From assembly GCA_016177705.1 (NCBI GenBank), contig JACOUT010000003.1:620001-684000 (forward strand): a DNA stretch of 64,000 nucleotides. The letters run 5' to 3'. The translations under genes were made by a program, and so were the position numbers. The DNA is from Deltaproteobacteria bacterium. GTDB lineage: Bacteria > Myxococcota > UBA727 > VGSZ01. The notes beneath the pieces are model-generated. The model had not been told where the DNA came from. It was given only the letters and a program-made list of their open reading frames with translations, and did not search any database. Shown here piece after piece: positions 46,190 to 55,250 of the stretch (positions are counted from its first letter, which is position 1; the number at the start of each line of letters is the position of its first letter).

Positions 46190-46903
46190 ATGATCGAGCT
46201 GTTCCACGTGTCGCTGCGCTACCCGGGCGCCGATCGCCCCGCGCTCGACGACGTCACGCTCGAGATCAGGAAGGGCGAGTTCGTGCTGTTCGCCGGGCCC
46301 TCGGGTGCCGGCAAGACCAGCCTGCTGCGCCTGTTGTTCTGCGCCGAGACGGCGACGGGCGGGCAGGTACTGGTGGGCGGGCGCAACCTCGCTCGCCTCA
46401 AGCCCACGCGCGTCCCCGAAGTGCGGCGCAACATCGGCGTGGTCTTCCAAGACTTCAAGCTGCTGCCCGAGCACAGCGTGCTCGACAACGTCGCGCTCGC
46501 GCTCGAGGTGCAGGGGCGCCGCTTCGAGGAGGTGCAGGAGCGCGCCGCCGGCGTGCTCAAGCAGGTCGGCCTCGGACACAAGCTGCACCAGCCGGCCGAG
46601 CGGCTGTCGGGCGGTGAGCAGCAGCGCGTGGCCATCGCGCGCGCGCTCGTGGTCGAGCCCGCCATCTTGTTGTGCGACGAGCCCACCGGCAACCTCGACG
46701 CCGAGCGCGCGCAGGGCATCCTCGAGCTGTTGGTCACCGCCCACGTGCGCGGCACCACCGTCGTCGTCGCCACGCACGATCCGGCGCTGCTCGGCGGCAG
46801 CCGTCGCGTGGTGCGCCTGGAGGACGGGCGCATCGTCGCCGACGTGCCGGCCTTTGCGCCCTTGCCCGCGGCCATCCTCGACGCCACGCGGCGGGTCGCA
46901 TGA
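46190..46903 (+). CDS. ftsE: Cell division ATP-binding protein FtsE
   Basis: A 237-residue ABC ATPase that pairs with FtsX to control septal peptidoglycan hydrolysis. Walker A is GPSGAGKT (about 36-43), the signature LSGGEQQR, Walker B LLCDEPTGNLD and the H-loop ATHD are all intact, as is the FtsE-type QDFKLL. It ends in a longer C-terminal tail than usual. Its stop overlaps the ftsX start (ATGA). It leads an operon with ftsX, envC and a lipoprotein. Confidence 0.96.
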   Translation: MIELFHVSLRYPGADRPALDDVTLEIRKGEFVLFAGPSGAGKTSLLRLLFCAETATGGQVLVGGRNLARLKPTRVPEVRRNIGVVFQDFKLLPEHSVLDNVALALEVQGRRFEEVQERAAGVLKQVGLGHKLHQPAERLSGGEQQRVAIARALVVEPAILLCDEPTGNLDAERAQGILELLVTAHVRGTTVVVATHDPALLGGSRRVVRLEDGRIVADVPAFAPLPAAILDATRRVA

Positions 46904-47799
46904 GCACCGTGGCGCTGGTCTCTTCGATGGTGCGCCACGGCGGACGCAGCGTGCGCTCGGGCGGTCTGCCCTTCTTCTTCGCCATGCTGATGACCGCGCT
47001 CGGCGCCTTCTCCATCGGCAGCTACGCGACCCTGCTGGTCAACTTCCAGCGCGTGGCTTCGACGGTGGGCGAGAGCGTCGCGCTGGTGTTGTTCCTGAAC
47101 GTCGAGGGCGCGGTCGCCGCCGAGGAGCTGCGCGCGCGCGCCGCGCTCATGCCCGACGTGCGCGAGGCCGCGCTGATCACCCCCGAGCAGGCGCTCGCGC
47201 GCGCGCGCCGCGGCTTGGGCGACGCCGGCCGCGCGCTCGAGGGCTCGGCCGGGCTGACGATGCCGTGGGTCATCGAGGTGACGCCGCGCTTCGACCTGGC
47301 CGGCGCCACCGACCGCGAGGCGCTCGCCAAGCGGCTGCGCGAGCTGCCCGGCGTCGACGAGGTCATGCACCCGGGGGGCGAGGTCAAGCGCGTCGACGCC
47401 TTGATGCGCCTGCTGCACGGCGCCGGCGCCTTCCTGGGCGTGCTGATCGCGCTCGTCGTCATCGTGGTGGTGTCGAACGCCACCAAGCTGACGGTGCTGC
47501 AGCGGCGCGAGGAGATCGCCATCATGAAGCTGGTCGGCGCCACCGACCTGTTCGTACAGACGCCGCTCGTCCTGGCCGGCCTGGTGCAAGGCGTGCTCGG
47601 CGCCGCGCTCGGGCTGGTGGCGCTCGCGTTGGCGCACGCGTCGCTGGCCAGCGTCGTCAAGGTGGCGCTGTCGGGCGCGCTTGGCACGTTCGTGCTCGAG
47701 CCGATGCCGCCCTGGCTGTGGGCCGCGCTCGTGTGCGGCGGCGCGGTGCTCGGCGTTGCGGGCGCCGCCCTGTCGGTGCGGCGGTTCCTGCGCGTATGA
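46900..47799 (+). CDS. ftsX: Cell division protein FtsX
   Basis: A 299-residue membrane partner of FtsE. Four helices are visible (about 22-45, 173-197, 220-245, 265-290) with a large periplasmic loop between the first two (about 50-165), as in all FtsX. The RREEIAIMKLVGAT segment is the coupling helix region. ATG 46900 overlaps ftsE and its stop overlaps the envC start. Confidence 0.95.
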   Translation: MSTVALVSSMVRHGGRSVRSGGLPFFFAMLMTALGAFSIGSYATLLVNFQRVASTVGESVALVLFLNVEGAVAAEELRARAALMPDVREAALITPEQALARARRGLGDAGRALEGSAGLTMPWVIEVTPRFDLAGATDREALAKRLRELPGVDEVMHPGGEVKRVDALMRLLHGAGAFLGVLIALVVIVVVSNATKLTVLQRREEIAIMKLVGATDLFVQTPLVLAGLVQGVLGAALGLVALALAHASLASVVKVALSGALGTFVLEPMPPWLWAALVCGGAVLGVAGAALSVRRFLRV

Positions 47800-48950
47800 C
47801 CGCGCTCGTGCTCGCGCTCCTGGTGTCGACGCAGGCGCTGCCGGCGCCCGCCGTCGCGGCGCCCACCGTGGCCACCGAGAAGGCGCGGCTCGACGCCATC
47901 GCGGCCGAGATCGAGGCTCGGGTGGCGGCGCTCAAGGACCTCGACAACCGAGAGCGCAGCCTGACCAACAGCCTGGGCGAGCTCGACGAGAGCCTGGCGC
48001 GCCTGGCCGACGAGGCCGAGCGCGCCCGGGCCCGCCACGACGCGCTCACGGCCGAGCTTGCCGGCCTCGAGCAGGACACCGGGCTCGATGAGCGCGCGCT
48101 GGCCGACGCGCGTCGGCGCCTCGAGGCGCGGCTGCGCGTGCTGTACGTGACGGGCGAGGGCGGCGCGGTGCGCGCGCTGCTCGGCGCCGAGGGCTTCGCG
48201 GAGCTGGCGCTGCGCCGGCGCTTCTTACGCGGCCTGGCCGAGAGCGACGCCAAGCTGGTGGCCGAGGTGGCGCGCATCGAGGGCAGCCTGGTCGACAAGC
48301 GCGCGCGCCTGCGCGCCGCCGCCGCCGACGCCGAGCAGGTGCGCCGCCAGATCGACGAGCAGCGCTCGCTCATCGCCGCCACCCGTGAAGAGCGCAGCGC
48401 CGCGCTCGCGCGCATCGCCGGTGAGCGCACGCTGACGCAGCGGCAACAGCGCGAGCTCGAGCAGCGCCGCGCCGCCGTCGCCAGCCTGATCGGGCGCCTG
48501 GCCGAGGAGAGCGTGCGTCGCGCCATCGTGCCGGCGCGGCCGCGCGGCCGGCTCGGGCGCAACCTGCCGTGGCCGGCCGAGGGCGTGGTGATCCGCAAGT
48601 TCGGCATCGTCGTCGAGAAAGAGACCAAGGCCGAGGTGGTGTCGAACGGCATCGAGATCCGCGCCGAGCAGGGCGCGCCCGTGCAGGCGGTGTCGGACGG
48701 GCGCGTGGCCTTCGTCGGCTGGCTGCGCGGCTTCGGCCGCCTGGTCATCGTCGACCACGGCAGCGGCGTGCACTCCTTGTCCGGCCACCTGTCGAAGGCG
48801 GCGGTATCGGTGGGCGACGAGGTGAGGCGCGGCCAGACCATCGCCTTCATTGGCGACACCGAGAGCACCAACGGCTCCAAGCTCTATTTCGAGCTGCGCG
48901 AGAACGGTCGCCCGCGCGACCCGACGCCGCTCTTGCGGGCGGCGCCATGA
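47796..48950 (+). CDS. envC: EnvC-like murein hydrolase activator
   Basis: A 384-residue exported protein with a signal peptide, a long two-part coiled coil (about 25-230) and a C-terminal LytM domain. The LytM zinc ligands are absent (SNGIEI where HxxxD is expected and KLYFEL where HxHFE is expected), as in true EnvC, so it should activate an amidase rather than cut the wall itself. It follows ftsX with overlapping stop and start, the canonical position for the periplasmic partner of FtsEX. Confidence 0.93.
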   Translation: MTALVLALLVSTQALPAPAVAAPTVATEKARLDAIAAEIEARVAALKDLDNRERSLTNSLGELDESLARLADEAERARARHDALTAELAGLEQDTGLDERALADARRRLEARLRVLYVTGEGGAVRALLGAEGFAELALRRRFLRGLAESDAKLVAEVARIEGSLVDKRARLRAAAADAEQVRRQIDEQRSLIAATREERSAALARIAGERTLTQRQQRELEQRRAAVASLIGRLAEESVRRAIVPARPRGRLGRNLPWPAEGVVIRKFGIVVEKETKAEVVSNGIEIRAEQGAPVQAVSDGRVAFVGWLRGFGRLVIVDHGSGVHSLSGHLSKAAVSVGDEVRRGQTIAFIGDTESTNGSKLYFELRENGRPRDPTPLLRAAP

Positions 48951-49360
48951 GTGGCGCGGCGCAGCCCCTCGCCGGCCGTCCGACGCGAACCGCGGTCGCG
49001 CTAGCGGTCGCGCTCGGCGCGTCGGCGTGCGGCCAGACGCCCACGCAGGGCTTCGAGGAGTTCTACGGCGCGCTGGTCGACGGCGACGCACACGCCCTCG
49101 ACCTGCTCGACGGTGCCTCGCGTCGGCAGGTGGAACAGGCCGCAAGCGCCCAGGGGATCGCGCCGGTGCGCGTGCTGGCGGGCGACGGTGTGCGCTCGAC
49201 CTTGCGCGCCATCCGCGAGCGCGAGCGCGCGGGTGAGCGCGCCACCCTCGAGGTGGAGGACGCGCTCGGCGCCAAAGAGGCAGTGACCATGGTGCGCGAG
49301 CAGGGCCGCTGGAAGGTCGCGCTGGCGGGCGCGGCCGAGGCACCCGAGGTCGCCAGATGA
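48947..49360 (+). CDS. Small lipoprotein or DUF4878-like protein in the ftsEX operon
   Basis: A 137-residue protein whose signal peptide ends in GASAC (lipobox-like Cys28). The mature part looks like an NTF2-fold small domain (FYGALVDGDAHALDLL ... REQGRWKVAL), as in DUF4878-type lipoproteins. ATG 48947 overlaps the envC stop, so it is part of the ftsE-ftsX-envC message and may be a division accessory. Confidence 0.72.
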   Translation: MSGAAQPLAGRPTRTAVALAVALGASACGQTPTQGFEEFYGALVDGDAHALDLLDGASRRQVEQAASAQGIAPVRVLAGDGVRSTLRAIRERERAGERATLEVEDALGAKEAVTMVREQGRWKVALAGAAEAPEVAR

Positions 49361-49413
49361 GCATGGCGAACCTCAGCGCTGCGCGGTGCCGGTGGTGACG
49401 TGAGCGTGGCGAC

Positions 49414-50271
49414 ATGAGCGCAACGATCCTCGTCTGGCTCTCGCTCGCGGCAGTACCCGCCGCGTTCGCGGCGCCCACGGAGGAGCAGGTGGCGCGCGCC
49501 GTCGTCGAGGCGCGCGGCCGCGATCTATCGACGCGCCTGCGCCTGGTCACCGAACCGTTCCTGGGCGCGCCGTACCGACTGAGCGCGCTCGGCGAGGGCG
49601 CGGGCGTCGACCCCGACCCGACGCTGCGCTTCGACGCCTTCGACTGCACCACCTTCGTCGAGACCGCCATGGCGCTGGCGCTGGCCGACGACCTCGCGCA
49701 TGCGCGCCGCATCCTCGACGTGGTGCGTTACCGCGACGGCAAGGTCGACTACCTGGCGCGCCGCCACTTCCCCGAGGCCGAGTGGATCCCCGAGCTGGTC
49801 CGGCTCGGTTTCCTCGAGGACATCACGCGCGCCGTCGCCGGCGACGAGGTCAGGGTCGAGGAGAAGCGGCTCGACGCGCGCGTCTGGCACCGCGCGCGCC
49901 ACCAGGGCATGCCCGCGCTGCCCGACGAGCGCATCCCGAACGGCACCTTCCGCCTCGACGTCTGGCCGCTCGACCTTGCGCGTGCGGGCGCCGCGCGCAT
50001 CCCGGTCGGCACCATCCTGCACCTGGTGCGCGTCGACTACGGCTCGGTGCCGGTGCGCGTCAGCCACCAGGGCATCGTGCTCGAGAAGGACGGCAAGCGC
50101 GTGCTGCGCCACGCCGCCGATCGCATGTACCACTCGGTGGTCGACGAGCCGCTCGATCGCTTCTTCTCGCGCATGCAGCAGTACAAGAAGTGGCCGGTCG
50201 CCGGCGTGCACCTCACGCGCGCGACGGCGCCGCCGTCGCTGCCGGCGGCGAGCCCGCCAGCCGCGCCGTGA
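49414..50271 (+). CDS. DUF1460 NlpC/P60-like hydrolase, exported
   Basis: A 285-residue protein with a signal peptide (cleavage near AFAA). The DUF1460 core has FDCTTFVE with the catalytic Cys78 and a later SHQGIV with His218, the expected papain-like dyad. Known members are N-acetylmuramoyl-L-alanine amidases or gamma-glutamyl endopeptidases. ATG 49414 is 53 bp after the ftsEX-envC lipoprotein. The last 59 bases overlap the convergent methyltransferase gene. Confidence 0.9.
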   Translation: MSATILVWLSLAAVPAAFAAPTEEQVARAVVEARGRDLSTRLRLVTEPFLGAPYRLSALGEGAGVDPDPTLRFDAFDCTTFVETAMALALADDLAHARRILDVVRYRDGKVDYLARRHFPEAEWIPELVRLGFLEDITRAVAGDEVRVEEKRLDARVWHRARHQGMPALPDERIPNGTFRLDVWPLDLARAGAARIPVGTILHLVRVDYGSVPVRVSHQGIVLEKDGKRVLRHAADRMYHSVVDEPLDRFFSRMQQYKKWPVAGVHLTRATAPPSLPAASPPAAP

Positions 50272-51211
50272 CGCCGCGCATCGGTCGCAGCACCGGGTCC
50301 TGTGCGCTCGGCACGTCGAGCGGCAGCGGCAGCTCGTCGACCGAAGCGAGCGAAACGCCGCGCTCGAACGCCGCGCCGAGCACGGCCTCGCGTACGTCGC
50401 TCACTGACAGCCCGCGATGGTTGGTCGAAGCAAGCAAGAGCCCGCCCGGCAGGAGCGAGGCGAGCGCAGCCTCGACGAGTGCGGGCAGATCGTCCTCGAC
50501 GCGGAAGCGGCGCGCTTTGCCGCCCTTGGCCTTCCTGGTCGCCGTGGTGGGCGGGTCGAGCACCACCACCCCATAGGCGGGTCCGCGGCGCGCGGCGCGC
50601 TCGAGCACGTCGAGCGCGTCCTCCACCAGGAAGCGATGGGCGCGCGGATCGACGCCGTTCAGCGCCAGGTTGAGCGCGGCCCACTGCGCGCAGCGGCGCG
50701 ACACGTCGACGTGATCGACGCGCGCGGCGCCGCCGGCCGCCGCCGCCACGCCGAAGGCGCCCGCGTGCGCGAACAGGTTGAGCACCGCCGTGCCGCGCGC
50801 CGCGCCACGCACCAGGCGTCGACCCTCGCGCTGGTCGACGAACAAGCCGGCGCCGGCAGCTTCCTCGTCGGCAGCGCGCACCGCGTAGCGCAGCCCGGCC
50901 TCGTGCACGACGTGCAGCGGCGGCGGCTCGCCGTGTAGACGAAAGAGCGCGCTCTCGCCGCCGGCGGTGCGCAGGCGCGCCACAACCGCGTCGGCGCCGG
51001 TGGCGTCGACGAGCGCGGTCACGAGCGCGGTGGTCTCGCTCGGCAACGCGACACCCCGCACCTCCAAGCGCAGCACTGGCCCGTAGCGGTCGACCACCAG
51101 GCCGGCGCAGTCGTCAGCCTCGTCATCGGCCAGGCGCAGCACGTCGGTGCCGGCAGGCAGCGGCAGCGCGGCCCGGCGGTCGACGGCGGCGAGCACGCGA
51201 TCGATCAGCAC
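50213..51211 (-). CDS. Class I SAM-dependent RNA methyltransferase, RlmI-related
   Basis: A 332-residue enzyme. The middle domain includes LFVDQREGRRLV and LNLFAHAGAFGVAAA (SAM motif I), and motif IV reads VVLDPPTTA (RlmI has DPPKFA). The N-terminal PUA domain of RlmI is missing; the chain starts near the second domain. A substrate of 23S rRNA is inferred from the family only. GTG 51211 follows the TPR gene by 27 bp. Its 3' end overlaps the convergent DUF1460 gene by 59 bp. Confidence 0.85.
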   Translation of the reverse strand: MLIDRVLAAVDRRAALPLPAGTDVLRLADDEADDCAGLVVDRYGPVLRLEVRGVALPSETTALVTALVDATGADAVVARLRTAGGESALFRLHGEPPPLHVVHEAGLRYAVRAADEEAAGAGLFVDQREGRRLVRGAARGTAVLNLFAHAGAFGVAAAAGGAARVDHVDVSRRCAQWAALNLALNGVDPRAHRFLVEDALDVLERAARRGPAYGVVVLDPPTTATRKAKGGKARRFRVEDDLPALVEAALASLLPGGLLLASTNHRGLSVSDVREAVLGAAFERGVSLASVDELPLPLDVPSAQDPVLRPMRGVTARLAGSPPAATAAPSRA

Positions 51212-51238
51212 GCCGCGCGGCCTCGCACCACCACCACC

Positions 51239-51946
51239 TCACGCCACGCGGCGGCGGTTCGCTTGCACGCGCGCCAGCAGCTCCTCGAGCAGCGCCGCCT
51301 GACTGGCGGCGCCCGGGAGCTGGCTCGGCGCGCCCACCACCGGCAGATCGTCGGCGGCGGCGGCGGCGATGACGTCGCCCACCGAGAACGGCACGTCGAG
51401 GCTCTGCATGCCGACCGGCGCGTCCTCGGCGGCCATGACCGGCGCCGCGGTCGGCCCGACCGCCGGCGCGGTCGCGGGCGCAGCGGCGTTCATGTCGAGA
51501 TCGACGTCGCTCCAATCGTCCTCCGCCCTCGGCGACGCAGCCGCTGCCGGCCGCACGGGCGACGACAGCTCGGCGGCGCGGGCGCGCGCGGCGCGCAGCT
51601 CGCCCAAGCGCTCGCGCACCAGCTCGTTGCCCGGGCTCGCCGCCGCCGCCTGCTGGTAGCGGGCGATGGCGCCCTCGAGGTCGCCTGCGTTGGCCGCGGC
51701 CTCCGCCTCGGCCTCGAGGGAAGCGGACGCCGGCTGCTGCGGCGGGCTCGGACGCGCGCCGTCCTCGAGGTACATCTGGTGCACCTCGGTCCAGCGCTTG
51801 TGCACCTCGTACAAGCGCGGATCCTGCCGCTCCTGCAACGTCTGGTAGCAGAGGGACAGGTCGCGCACGGCGTTGGCGAAGTCGCCGCGCCGCACCAGCT
51901 CGTGCGCGCGCTGCCACAGCTCTTCGACGGTGAGGGTCTCGCTCAT
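51239..51946 (-). CDS. TPR-containing protein
   Basis: About 235 residues. Residues 1-60 form TPR-like helices (WQRAHELVRRGDFANAVRDL), and 80-115 a second pair (AEAAANAGDLEGAIARYQQA). The remainder is Ala/Pro/Asp-rich and ends in another short helix. ATG 51946 has AGGAAG 8 bases upstream. Likely an adaptor; it heads an operon with the methyltransferase. Confidence 0.75.
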   Translation of the reverse strand: MSETLTVEELWQRAHELVRRGDFANAVRDLSLCYQTLQERQDPRLYEVHKRWTEVHQMYLEDGARPSPPQQPASASLEAEAEAAANAGDLEGAIARYQQAAAASPGNELVRERLGELRAARARAAELSSPVRPAAAASPRAEDDWSDVDLDMNAAAPATAPAVGPTAAPVMAAEDAPVGMQSLDVPFSVGDVIAAAAADDLPVVGAPSQLPGAASQAALLEELLARVQANRRRVA

Positions 51947-52006
51947 GGCCGCATCTTCCTGCATGCGCGCGCCGAACGCGAGCGAGCGGACACCGCAAGA
52001 GGGCCG

Positions 52007-53356
52007 TCAGCGGCGCGGCGCCTTGACCACCTCGACGGCGGGCGTCTTCCTGACCGGACGTCGCGCCGGTCGCTTGGGCGCGTCGGCCGTGTCGTCGCGC
52101 GGCGCTCGGCTCTTGCGCGCCGGCTTGGCCTTGGTGGGCTGTTCGCTGTCGTCGTCGACCGCGGGTGCGGGCGCCTCGACGAGGGCCGCCGGCGCGGGGT
52201 CCGCGACGAGCGCGGGCGTGGCAACGAGCGTCGGCAGCGCTGCAGGTGCAGGTGCCGCCGCGACGACGACGAGCGGCGCCGCCGGCGCGGGCGCCGCCAC
52301 CGGGGTCGGTTCGGAGCGCGGCGCCGCGCCTTGCGGCAGCGGCTTGTGCTTGCGGTGCTCGGCCAGGCTGTCGAGGTAGAGCCGCTCGTCGGCGGCCGGC
52401 AGGATGGCGAGGCGGATGCGATCGTCGGGGAAGCGGTTGACGATCTTGTTCACCAGGTAGTTGAGCGACATGAGCGCGCCGTTGCCCATGGCGAACAGCG
52501 GCTCGCCGGCGTTGGCGGCGCGTCGCTCGGTTGGCACCGCAGCCGCCGGCCCCCGCTCCTCGACCGTGACCAGCACCTTTGGCCGGGTGCCGTCCTCGAT
52601 CAAACGTGCCAGCACGACCGCGTCGCGGCCGGCCTGGGTGACGACGTCGCGCACGCAGCGCTCGGCGTCGCTGCGCTTCTGCTCGGCCGGCGTCTTGAGC
52701 GTGTACTCGAAGCGATCGTCTTCCTCGAAGTCGAAGAAGCGCTGCGTGCGCCGATCGTTCGACTCGGCAGCGCCATGCCCGTCGCCGCTCAGCTCACCGC
52801 GCTGGCCGCCGCGCTGGCCGCCGCGCTGGCCGCCGCGTTGGCCGCCGCGATCGCGTCGTCCGCCCTCGGGCCACGCCTCCTGGCCGCCGGTCTCGCCCTC
52901 GTCGTCGCCGTAGCGGCCGTCGTCGCCGTGGCGCGGCGGGGGGCCGCCGAGCGACTCCTCGAGCGTCTTGCCGGGGAAGGGCCGCGGCACGTTGGCTGCG
53001 ATCAGCGGGTTGACGCCGCCCACCAGGAAGCGGCCGACGCGCTCGGGCGCCGACACGCCCTTGGGACGCCGCCGTCGGCGCCGCCCGTCGAGGTCGATGA
53101 GCACGCCCGACAGCTCGTGCGTGGGCGAGGCCTCGATGCGGTTGCCGACGTTGTCCTCCGGCACCCACTCGGCCTCTTCCGGATCTCGGCGATTGCCGAG
53201 GTCGTCGGGCGGCACGTGCACCGGCTTCATCTGCCGGCGGTTGCCGAGGTCGTCGCCCGGCTGCACGCCGTTCGGCTCGCCCGTACCAAAGCCGTAGTGC
53301 TGGTGGTGGTGGCCGCCGCCGCCGCCGCGGTGACGTCGATGCTTACGAAATCCCAT
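52007..53356 (-). CDS. Jag/KhpB-like protein without R3H, in the yidC operon
   Basis: A 449-residue protein. The N-terminal part is Arg/Gly/His-rich with three (D)LGNRR-type repeats; a four-fold GGQR repeat lies near residues 170-190. A KH-like core (about 225-340) ends in MSLNYLVNKIVNRFPDD, matching the YLVNxxVNR segment of Jag. The GxxG loop appears altered (AMGNG) and no R3H motif is seen. The C-terminal 110 residues are Ala/Pro-rich then Lys/Arg-rich. It lies 20 bp after yidC, the usual jag position, and is probably an RNA-binding factor. Confidence 0.75.
   Translation of the reverse strand: MGFRKHRRHRGGGGGHHHQHYGFGTGEPNGVQPGDDLGNRRQMKPVHVPPDDLGNRRDPEEAEWVPEDNVGNRIEASPTHELSGVLIDLDGRRRRRRPKGVSAPERVGRFLVGGVNPLIAANVPRPFPGKTLEESLGGPPPRHGDDGRYGDDEGETGGQEAWPEGGRRDRGGQRGGQRGGQRGGQRGELSGDGHGAAESNDRRTQRFFDFEEDDRFEYTLKTPAEQKRSDAERCVRDVVTQAGRDAVVLARLIEDGTRPKVLVTVEERGPAAAVPTERRAANAGEPLFAMGNGALMSLNYLVNKIVNRFPDDRIRLAILPAADERLYLDSLAEHRKHKPLPQGAAPRSEPTPVAAPAPAAPLVVVAAAPAPAALPTLVATPALVADPAPAALVEAPAPAVDDDSEQPTKAKPARKSRAPRDDTADAPKRPARRPVRKTPAVEVVKAPRR
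52797..52850 (-). repeat. Tandem repeat encoding GGQR units
   Basis: Four to five copies of a 12-base unit (read on the minus strand as GGC-GGC-CAG-CGC and variants) inside the jag-like gene. Confidence 0.85.
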
Positions 53357-53376
53357 GTCGACTCTCGAGGTTGCTC

Positions 53377-55125
53377 TCAGGCGTATTTCTTCTTGATGTA
53401 GAGCTGCTGCGCCATGGTGAGCAGGCTGTTGGTGATCATGTAGATCGACAGGCCCGACGCCATGCTCAACATCAAGAACGAGAAGAACACCGGCATGCCC
53501 CACATCATGTACTTCATCTGGGGTTGATCGGCCGGCGGCGGTTGCAGCCAGGTCTGGAACAGCATCAGCGCGCCCACGATGAGCGGCAACAGCGAGATGC
53601 CGAAGGGCAAGAGCGCGTCGGGCTGCGTGAGATCGAGGATGCCGAAGGTCCACGGCGCTGCCGCGAAGGGCTGCTGGTACAGCTCCACCGCCTGCGACAG
53701 CGTGCGGTAGAGCGCGAACCAGATGGGCATCTGCACCATCACGGGCAGGCAGCCGGCGAGCGGGCTGATGCCCTTCTGCTTGTACAGCTCCATCTGCTTC
53801 TGACCCATCAGCGTGCGGTCATGGCCGTACTTCTTGGTCAGCTCGTCGATCTCGGGCTTGATCTTCTTGATCTGCTGCATCGAGACGTAGCTCTTCTGCG
53901 TGAGCGGGAACGTCAGCAGCTTCATCAACAGCGTCAGCAGGATGATCGCGACGCCGAAATTGCCGAGGTACTTGTACAGCTCGACCAGCACCCACAGCAT
54001 GGGACGGCTGAGCGCGCCGAACCAGCCGAAGTCGATGTTCTCAGACAGATCGTGGCCGAAGTCCTGCAGCAGGCCCACCTGCTTGGGCCCGAAGTACGAG
54101 AGCACCTCGAGCGACTTGACCTCGCCGGGCGCGAGCACGACGTCCTTCAGCTCGAGCGCGATCTCGAAGCCGTGCACCACCTCGCCGCCGGCCTCCTTCG
54201 GGTTGATGGTGAAGGGCTTGACCACGCAGCGCTGCGTGGGCGCGCCGTCGAGCACCACCGCGGCCAAGAAGTAGTGCCGGTCGACGCCCGCGTAGCTGAC
54301 GGCGCCGTCGAACTTCTTCGCCTCCTTCTCCACCTTGAGCGAGGTGAAGGTCTCGCGGCTGCCCGCCACCTTGCACACGCCGGCGAGCGCGTCGGGCGTG
54401 GGGTTGAACATGCCGCCCTGGTCGCGCTCCTTGGGGCGCTCGACGCCGGTCAGCACCAGGTCGAGGCTGGCGGTCTGCGGCGCCGCGCTCTCGTTCTTCA
54501 GCTCGATGGTGTGCGTGAAGGCGAAGCGCGCGGGGTCGAACTGGTAGCGGCGCGTCACGCGCACGCCTGCGGCGGTGGCGCGCGACAACACTGCGCTGCG
54601 TTCGTTGCTCTCGACCAGCTCGTAGGGGGCGTCGGCGGCGAGCGCCACCGTGCCGGCGCGCGAGCGCAGCGCGAGCGCGCGCGCGCCCGACTCGCTGGCG
54701 GCCGCCAGGTCGATGGGCGGCGCCACGCCGGTCGCCTCGTCCTTGCGCAGCGCGTCCAGGTAGCCGTCGAGCTGGAAGCCGGACACCTGTGCGCCGTGGC
54801 TGGTCAGCTCGGCGTGGTAGCCGCCCTTCACGCCCACGCCGGCGCCGGTCATGGCGGCGGCGACGTCGGCGGCGAAGGTGCGCTTCTCCTCGGGCAGGTT
54901 GGGCGTGCCGGGCGGCGCCGACAGCTCGGCGGGCGCGACGGCGACGGGCGCCGGCACCGCGGGCGCCGGGCCGGCGTCGGGCTGCGCCTGGGGCTGCGGC
55001 TTGGGCCCGAGCAGCTGGAAGCCCGCCCACATGACGGTGACCAGCGTGACCGTGACGAGGAGGCGCTTGGTATCAGGCCCCTGCGGCTCGAGGCCGGGGA
55101 GCATCCCGCCAGGCTGCATGCTCAT
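53377..55125 (-). CDS. yidC: Membrane protein insertase YidC
   Basis: A 582-residue Sec-independent insertase. It has an N-terminal helix (about 20-40), a large periplasmic beta domain (about 90-350) and the five-helix core, with the cytoplasmic coiled coil (KIKPEIDELTKKYGHD) and PLAGCLPVMVQMPIWFALY. The Pro/Ala/Gln-rich linker after helix 1 is long. ATG 55125 (AAGGA upstream) starts it; an in-frame ATG at 55119 is close. It leads a two-gene operon with the jag-like gene. Confidence 0.96.
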   Translation of the reverse strand: MSMQPGGMLPGLEPQGPDTKRLLVTVTLVTVMWAGFQLLGPKPQPQAQPDAGPAPAVPAPVAVAPAELSAPPGTPNLPEEKRTFAADVAAAMTGAGVGVKGGYHAELTSHGAQVSGFQLDGYLDALRKDEATGVAPPIDLAAASESGARALALRSRAGTVALAADAPYELVESNERSAVLSRATAAGVRVTRRYQFDPARFAFTHTIELKNESAAPQTASLDLVLTGVERPKERDQGGMFNPTPDALAGVCKVAGSRETFTSLKVEKEAKKFDGAVSYAGVDRHYFLAAVVLDGAPTQRCVVKPFTINPKEAGGEVVHGFEIALELKDVVLAPGEVKSLEVLSYFGPKQVGLLQDFGHDLSENIDFGWFGALSRPMLWVLVELYKYLGNFGVAIILLTLLMKLLTFPLTQKSYVSMQQIKKIKPEIDELTKKYGHDRTLMGQKQMELYKQKGISPLAGCLPVMVQMPIWFALYRTLSQAVELYQQPFAAAPWTFGILDLTQPDALLPFGISLLPLIVGALMLFQTWLQPPPADQPQMKYMMWGMPVFFSFLMLSMASGLSIYMITNSLLTMAQQLYIKKKYA

Positions 55126-55250
55126 GTGCGGTGGTGTCCTTTGCCAGGGGAGGTAGTGGAGCGAGGCGGGTGCGGCAAGGGCTACGGACCGGCGCGGCCG
55201 GGGATTCCAAACGGCGGCCATCCTTGTAGATCCGCCGGGGAGCACCCACC

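Noticed and set aside
47796..48950. EnvC as an active LytM peptidase
   Set aside because: The zinc ligands HxxxD and HxH are absent, so it should be an activator.
50213..51211. Second true RlmI
   Set aside because: The PUA domain is missing and motif IV is DPPTTA, so only a related methyltransferase is called.
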